DNA of 11,264 nucleotides, taken from positions 1-11,264 of the forward strand of contig JAEMPT010000103.1 in the NCBI GenBank assembly GCA_022759165.1. The letters are read 5' to 3'. The position numbers and the translations under genes are program-made. Shown one piece after another: positions 7,821 through 11,264 of the stretch. The notes under the pieces were generated by a model. That model saw only the letters and a program-made list of their open reading frames with translations. It had not been told where the DNA came from and searched no databases. Each line of letters starts with the position of its first letter. Position 1 is the first letter of the stretch. Origin of the DNA: Thermoprotei archaeon. GTDB taxonomy: Archaea > Thermoproteota > Thermoprotei_A > Sulfolobales > Fervidicoccaceae.

Positions 7821-7846
7821 GCGATTATACGGGGACTCCATCCCGT
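7821..7846 (-). promoter_or_regulatory. Possible promoter and overlapping palindrome upstream of the MutS-like operon
   Basis: The palindrome ACGGGG-ACTCCA-TCCCGT (7829-7846; one G-T pair at the inner end) abuts and slightly overlaps a weak TATA-like GTATAATCGC (7830-7821, minus strand). A start near 7800 would give a ~20-base leader with the GAGGTGA site. The palindrome occupies the place of the TFB-recognition element, where a repressor or activator could act. Sequence facts are plain; regulatory function is inferred. Confidence 0.4.
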
Positions 7847-7969
7847 TACGATTTAGAATCGACTTCCTTTTCCCTAAACATTTATCTTTGGATAATAAAG
7901 GTTTTCTTCCGTGTAAGGCTTTTTCGATACCTCGAGCTCTTCCCTTCTGAAAGTTGCCTTTTTACAACT

Positions 7970-8220
7970 GAAAGCCTCGCCATTTATGACTGGGATGAAT
8001 AGAAAGCTTACAGGTTTTCTTGCCCTAATTGCTTTTGATGATGAGCAATTCGAAAGCGTGGTTGCTCCTAAGCTCTTGGATGCGGGATCGACAACCTCTC
8101 AAGCAAGTTAAGATGTGGGGAGCTCTGACCATCCTGAATGCCTCTCAAATGACAGATGTAAATCCGAACAGATGAAGGGAACCTATGAACCGCACTTTAG
8201 GACGGGGAGGAGGTCAGAAC
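7970..8220 (+). mobile_element. Decayed IS200/IS605-like (TnpB-type) element remnant
   Basis: Two stretches resemble the hairpin ends typical of archaeal IS200/IS605 elements. GAAAGCCTCGCCATTTATGA (7970-7989), followed by CTGGGATGAATAGAAAG, looks like the common CCCGCC-TTTA-GGCGGGGATGAAT end with decayed pairing. ACCGCACTTTAGGACGGGGA (8189-8208), followed by GGAGGTCAGAAC, looks like the CTTTAG-GGCGGGGAGGAGGTCAG end that follows tnpB. Between them, one plus frame (bases 8049-8218) reads PKLLDAGSTTSQAS*DVGSS and later FRTGRRSE, reminiscent of TnpB tails but interrupted by a stop. There is no intact transposase, so this is a relic or a short non-autonomous derivative of about 250 bases. Recognition rests on remembered consensus, so confidence is moderate. 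Confidence 0.4.
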
Positions 8221-8222
8221 AA

Positions 8223-9040
8223 TTATTATTGAACTGACAATATACAGAATACCTTTAGGCATATACTATATTAAAATTAAACGAATGACTTGAAAAGCTT
8301 CTTTATTTAATGCTTAGTTATAAAAGATAAGGTGTTATTTTTCTACTGAACATGATTAATATAGCTGATATATGTCTATCATCAATCGTACAATATTTCG
8401 CCCTAGAATTAGGTTATTTATATTACGAATAGAATTTAGATAAGAGAGACTCATACGACTTGCTATAATACTAGGGCAACATCGATTTCTTCCAATTATG
8501 CCTAATATATTACTCTTAGAACCAATTTTTCTCGATATAATGAGCGATGGTATGGTACACAATCATATATATGCTTCGTTTGTAATAATTTTAGTAATGA
8601 GCTCTAATCTTTGTAAGGAATATCGTTCTGCTGAGAGCAATGTAAAAGGCGTTATTTCGTGAAAATTTAAGCATTTCAGTAAGCTCATCAATATTCTATA
8701 GAATGCGGCCATCTATTATTTATGACTCCTTTCTTCGCTGAATGCTTATAATGTAATGTCACGTAAAAATTTGGGAAATACTACTTCATTCTTTAACTTG
8801 GGCTGAGCTTCAATATATTATGCTAAAAGGAGAGAAAAATAACTAAGAATTATAAGCTCTCGGTATTGGAATTTTTCCGGAGATAACAGCATTAGGAAAG
8901 CTATGCTTCCTTTGTTCGAAAGAATTAGCGTACTATCTCCAATCTATTTCTAAAGAATTTTAAAGCCGAAGAGCTGTATCAATTGCCTAAAATTTGCAGA
9001 GAAAAAAAGGCTCTTCGAGCGCAAGATTTTCGCCTATCTC
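8223..9040. other. AT-rich intergenic stretch without a supported gene
   Basis: About 820 bases of low-GC sequence. The longest open frames are a 68-codon minus frame (8356-8562) and an overlapping 72-codon plus frame (8444-8662); neither has a Shine-Dalgarno, a recognisable motif or protein-like composition beyond chance hydrophobicity, and they exclude each other. No tRNA T-loop signature, rRNA segment, CRISPR repeat or long inverted repeat was seen. It may be decayed mobile or gene DNA next to the IS-like remnant. Confidence 0.6.
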
Positions 9041-9175
9041 TTTAAATCCCTACCCGTGACGATAATGCAATGAGGAGGTGCTTAAGATAGAGGATCGCGT
9101 GCGGCTCGGACGCGGATCTCCCCCGGACAAACGAGAGGAGGAGAGAAAAAGGTTAAATCAACCACTGGTGTTTTT
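9041..9175 (+). ncRNA. Candidate structured small RNA with its own promoter
   Basis: TTTAAA (9041-9046) is a TATA-like box predicting a start near 9070. From there a GC-rich segment, sharply different from its AT-rich surroundings, contains the arms GAGGATCGCGT and ACGCGGATCTC (about 9087-9120), which can pair over 11 positions with two G-T pairs and one A-A mismatch around a 9-base loop. A T5 at 9171-9175 could end a transcript of ~105 bases. In AT-rich thermophiles, GC-rich islands between genes often mark structural RNAs. I cannot assign it to C/D, H/ACA, RNase P or SRP RNA: box motifs and kink-turns were not convincing. An alternative is a 36-codon frame from GTG 9078 (arginine- and glutamate-rich), but its GAGGAGGTG sits on the start codon rather than before it. 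Confidence 0.35.
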
Positions 9176-9195
9176 AATCTCCAGTTAAACACACC
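9167..9195. repeat. Imperfect inverted repeat
   Basis: GGTGTTTTTAAT (9167-9178) and GTTAAACACACC (9184-9195) pair over 12 positions with one T-C mismatch and one T-G pair around a 5-base loop. It overlaps the T5 proposed to end the candidate RNA and lies about 95 bases beyond the stop of the membrane protein gene, so it could be part of a terminator for either strand. Confidence 0.45.
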
Positions 9196-9288
9196 GGGAC
9201 TCAATCGGGATTTTATAAGAAATCGACTCGGATGTTTTTATGGTGAGGGTTAGGACTTTTTGAAAAGAATGATGAAAGATACCCTACT

Positions 9289-10110
9289 CTAAGGATTTAG
9301 CAAATGCTCCGCTGCCTCATCGTTCAACGATAAGCATTTTTCTTGCTTTTCCTTAAGCTGTCTGTTCACATAGTCCTGTTTTCTTTTCAAAAAGATCGCG
9401 AGAAAGAGTGTGCCAGCAACCAAAGAGACTATACCGATAGTCACATTGAAATATGTCGTAGCTAGGAAGAAAACGATAATTCCCACAGAGATGGCGTTGA
9501 TCAATTTATTATATCTTTTGACGACGGCGCTTTTCCCTAATTCATTCTTCAAATTCAAGCATTTTCTTGCTATATTCCTGATTTCCATATCAGGCTCGCT
9601 CGTGACTGCCAATATCATCAGAGCAGTGAGCTTCGATGCTTTCCTTAAGAAGTCTTCATAATCTTTGGTCTGCTTTATTCCCTTTAAAATCGATTCCCTT
9701 ATATAACTTAGAGAAGGCTTAAAATTTTTAGAAGCTTCTTCTGAAGAGCTTTCGATAATTTTTTTCATAGAGCTCTGGTTAATTGTAGTGGAAGTTTCGT
9801 TATATGAAGTTCGAGAAAAACTTTTGCCTCCCATTTTTTCATAGGCATTGTATAATGCAAGCCCCAATATAGCAAAGGATTCGTCCTTTCTCCCATCAAT
9901 GAATAATTTTCTAGCTACAAGGGTAGCTCTCAGTATCCATTCTTGGCTGCGAAAGCGCCGAGAAGATATCTTCTTTCCAATAGGGGTTTTACTAGCTTTA
10001 ATTTCTTCGGGAGTAGAAAGAGCTTTTCTTAAAATCTTGGCATAGTTCTCCGGTACGTTGAGATTTTCTGCGACCAAATCAGCAATTTTCGCATAAAGAT
10101 CAAGTTCCAA
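9289..10110 (-). CDS. Unrecognised protein with two C-terminal membrane helices
   Basis: A 273-residue protein that I do not recognise. Residues 1-200 are mostly helical and charged, rich in lysine and serine, with a Ser/Thr/Asn-rich linker near 97-125. Two adjacent hydrophobic helices follow (about 203-220 and 223-241) with a very short turn, so both termini should lie on the same side, presumably the cytoplasm; the tail (242-273) is Lys/Glu/Gln-rich and may be coiled. The only in-frame standard start before an upstream stop is TTG 10110, supported by GGGAG (10122-10118) seven bases ahead and a TATA-like TAAAAATAAA (10171-10162). It stands alone between the candidate RNA and the dehydrogenase. 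The hairpin-like pair of helices could anchor the helical domain to the membrane; no function can be proposed. Confidence 0.75.
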   Translation of the reverse strand: MELDLYAKIADLVAENLNVPENYAKILRKALSTPEEIKASKTPIGKKISSRRFRSQEWILRATLVARKLFIDGRKDESFAILGLALYNAYEKMGGKSFSRTSYNETSTTINQSSMKKIIESSSEEASKNFKPSLSYIRESILKGIKQTKDYEDFLRKASKLTALMILAVTSEPDMEIRNIARKCLNLKNELGKSAVVKRYNKLINAISVGIIVFFLATTYFNVTIGIVSLVAGTLFLAIFLKRKQDYVNRQLKEKQEKCLSLNDEAAEHLLNP

Positions 10111-10117
10111 AGCTTTT

Positions 10118-10122
10118 CTCCC
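10118..10122 (-). promoter_or_regulatory. Shine-Dalgarno supporting the TTG start of the membrane protein
   Basis: GGGAG on the minus strand lies seven bases before TTG 10110; upstream in the same frame only ATT/ATA codons precede a TAG, so this site decides the start. Confidence 0.6.
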
Positions 10123-10161
10123 TTCAAGTATTTTTCCAATCTACTATTCGAAAGTCAAGCA

Positions 10162-10171
10162 TTTATTTTTA
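10162..10171 (-). promoter_or_regulatory. TATA-like box of the membrane protein gene
   Basis: TAAAAATAAA on the minus strand predicts a start near 10141 and a leader of about 30 bases. It is an A/T-rich match in AT-rich sequence, so only moderately convincing. Confidence 0.35.
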
Positions 10172-10209
10172 CGTCTTAGAAAACTCATCCTTATTGATAT
10201 AATTATTTT

Positions 10210-10215
10210 AAAAAA
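10210..10215 (-). terminator. T-run terminator after the dehydrogenase gene
   Basis: The minus strand reads GTTTTTTAAAAT 24 bases after the dehydrogenase TAA/TGA region at 10239. A T6 is a typical archaeal terminator and separates this gene from the next one on the same strand. Confidence 0.45.
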
Positions 10216-10238
10216 CAAATTTAGGGGTTGTAGGAAAG

Positions 10239-10793
10239 TCATTTCGCAGTATATCCACCATCTATGACCAATACGCTTCCAGTGACAAACCTAGACTCGT
10301 CCGATATGAGATAAAGTACGCCGTAAGCTATATCAATTGGCTCACCTACGATGTTCAAAGGATGTTGAGAGGCAAGCCACTGTTTGAATTGTTCTTCGCT
10401 GATTCCAGACCTTGCGATTGCAGGTTCCCAAATCTTCGTCCAAACCCCTCCTGGGCATATTGCATTGACTCTTATTTTATTCTTAGCATAGATGATAGAA
10501 TCGTTCTTAGTCATGGCGATTATAGCCCCTTTGGAAGCGTGGTATGCTGGAACTCCACCGCTTCCTACAAGTCCATAAACCGAAGAGATGTTCACGATGC
10601 TTCCGCTACCAGCTTTCATCATATATGGAATAGCATGCTTTGTGCACAGAAAAGTTCCCTTAAGATTAATTGCCATAACCTTGTCCCACTCTTCTTCTGT
10701 GATTTCGTGGGTCGGTTTATCTTCTCCCCCTATTCCCGCGTTGTTCACTAAACCGGTAATCAAACCAAACTCGCTTGAAACCTCTTCAGATCT
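10239..10793 (-). pseudogene. Short-chain dehydrogenase/reductase, 5' part missing at a chimeric join
   Basis: Classical SDR oxidoreductase (NAD(P)-dependent alcohol/ketone reactions; substrate unknown). Present are NNAG (near the start of the fragment), the catalytic serine in NISS, the YHASK catalytic Tyr-Lys pair, the following NKIRVNAICPGGVWT, and the C-terminal TGSVLVIDGGY. Missing are about 70 N-terminal residues, including the TGxxxGIG cofactor-binding motif: reading upstream, EEVSSEFGLITGLVNNAG is still proper SDR sequence, but the frame then meets a stop (TAA 10796-10794) exactly where alanine racemase sequence begins. The TTG at 10763 that would give a 174-residue protein is therefore not a real start. 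Its arginines (for example in RSG, IRVN and SRFV) all use AGG/AGA, like an archaeal gene. I infer that the intact gene exists in the source genome and was cut by a chimeric join. Confidence 0.85.
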
Positions 10794-11264
10794 TTATCCA
10801 AACATGCCAGTATTTCATATCCTATCGTCTCCACGGATGCAGCATACTCATTGGCATTGTTAAAAATCAATAGTTCTTCTGCATCACTGGCAAACGTTGC
10901 ACTGTCCATTGAAATACGCCCCAATAAAACAATTCCATCAGGAGTACTGTATCGATTGGATGCAAGCCGGTCAAGCCCATTAGCGTATCCCAAATCATAC
11001 GTCGACACCACCTCATCGGATGATGCTTCATAAAGTCCGTTATACCCGACTCTCTCACCTTTTTTGAGTAACCGTGTCGATATTTTGTCTCCCCACAGTG
11101 ATAAAACGGGTTTCAACGGTGGCTGCGGCAATGAAATATCCATTTGCAAGCATCCGTACAAAGCAATCCCTACACGTACCATATCATCATGGCATTGGCT
11201 TGAACGAAACGTCCCTGCCGAATTTGAAAGGTGAAAACGAAGATTCCATTTATATTTTTTTGCA
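10760..11264 (-). CDS. alr: Alanine racemase, C-terminal part, bacterial, joined to archaeal DNA
   Basis: The PLP enzyme that interconverts L- and D-alanine for peptidoglycan. The frame is open from the right edge, so the N-terminal half with the PLP lysine lies outside. Visible: HLSNSAGTFRSSQCHDDMVRVGIALYG, shown here in pieces as HLSNSAG (PLP-phosphate and ring contacts), DDMVRVGIALYG (end of the barrel), ERVGYNGLYEA (the tyrosine that acts as second base in this family) and LLGRISMD (substrate-side loop), then YEILACLDKDLKR near the normal end. The last residues after DLKR and the stop at 10760 come from run-on into dehydrogenase DNA. The style recalls Campylobacterota (epsilonproteobacterial) enzymes, from memory. 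Arginines use CGT/CGG/CGA, unlike the rest of the window. Archaea lack peptidoglycan and normally this gene, so it is foreign to the rest of the window. Confidence 0.85.
   Translation of the reverse strand, partial: AKKYKWNLRFHLSNSAGTFRSSQCHDDMVRVGIALYGCLQMDISLPQPPLKPVLSLWGDKISTRLLKKGERVGYNGLYEASSDEVVSTYDLGYANGLDRLASNRYSTPDGIVLLGRISMDSATFASDAEELLIFNNANEYAASVETIGYEILACLDKDLKRFQASLV

Noticed and set aside
7829..7860. Possible tRNA fragment in GGGACTCCATCCCGTTACGATTTAGAATC
   Set aside because: No matching acceptor stem, no GGTTCRA T-loop and no plausible anticodon arm.
8038..8127. ATGATGA followed 80 bases later by CTGA, resembling C and D boxes of an sRNA
   Set aside because: Spacing is too long for an archaeal C/D sRNA and no internal D'/C' boxes are visible; it lies inside the IS-like remnant.
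8356..8562. 68-codon minus-strand frame rich in Ile, Ser and Arg
   Set aside because: No Shine-Dalgarno, no motif, lies in AT-rich non-coding DNA and overlaps an equally open plus-strand frame; chance is the simplest explanation.
8444..8662. 72-codon plus-strand open frame with a hydrophobic middle (MPNILLLEPIFLDIM)
   Set aside because: Preceded by a stop, its first ATG is at 8498 without a ribosome site, and no family is recognisable.
9070..9130. H/ACA-type guide RNA reading of the GC-rich hairpin, with ACA at 9127-9129
   Set aside because: The sequence before ACA does not pair with the 5' side to form the lower stem and pocket.
10239..10763. Complete 174-residue dehydrogenase starting at TTG 10763
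   Set aside because: Dehydrogenase homology continues upstream of this codon and the cofactor-binding region is missing, so it is a truncated fragment rather than a short family member.

Overview
The window looks like a piece of a thermophilic archaeal genome, most likely Thermoproteota or a nearby lineage. The reasons are: almost no bacterial-type promoters but several A/T-rich TATA-like boxes about 26 bases before plausible transcript starts; T-tract terminators; starts at ATG, GTG and TTG; Shine-Dalgarno motifs of the GGTG/GAGGTGA kind; AGA/AGG arginine codons; and surface proteins rich in N-x-S/T sequons. The exact taxon cannot be read from the sequence. The last ~480 bases are different: they encode the C-terminal half of a bacterial alanine racemase, with CGN arginine codons, fused mid-gene to an archaeal short-chain dehydrogenase. 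I read this as a chimeric join (assembly or amplification artefact), less likely a real recombination.

Layout. 3-980 (+): 3' end of an unrecognised, probably secreted protein, open to the left edge. 981-1149: convergent terminator region with a hairpin plus T-run. 1150-3628 (-): a two-gene ABC-2 type transporter operon (ATPase, then membrane subunit with a large extracytoplasmic domain). 3728-4645 (-): a protein with an EF-Tu/SelB-like beta-barrel domain but no GTP-binding motifs. 4827-7780 (-): two overlapping genes for diverged MutS-like ATPases, without mismatch-recognition or Smr nuclease domains. 7781-9288: 1.5 kb with no convincing gene, holding the promoter of the MutS-like pair, what looks like a decayed IS200/IS605-type element (about 7970-8220), AT-rich sequence, and a GC-rich structured segment with its own TATA-like box and T-run (9041-9175) that could be a small RNA. 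9289-10110 (-): unrecognised protein with two C-terminal membrane helices. 10239-10793 (-): short-chain dehydrogenase lacking its N-terminal NAD(P)-binding part. 10783-11264 (-): partial alanine racemase.

How genes relate. The ABC ATPase and membrane subunit are translationally coupled and form one exporter. The two MutS-like proteins share a 4-base ATGA overlap and are clearly paralogous in layout, so a heterodimeric ATPase is the natural inference; they are the best candidate for an undescribed system here. The EF-Tu-like gene follows them on the same strand but has its own TATA-like box, so a functional link is only possible, not shown.
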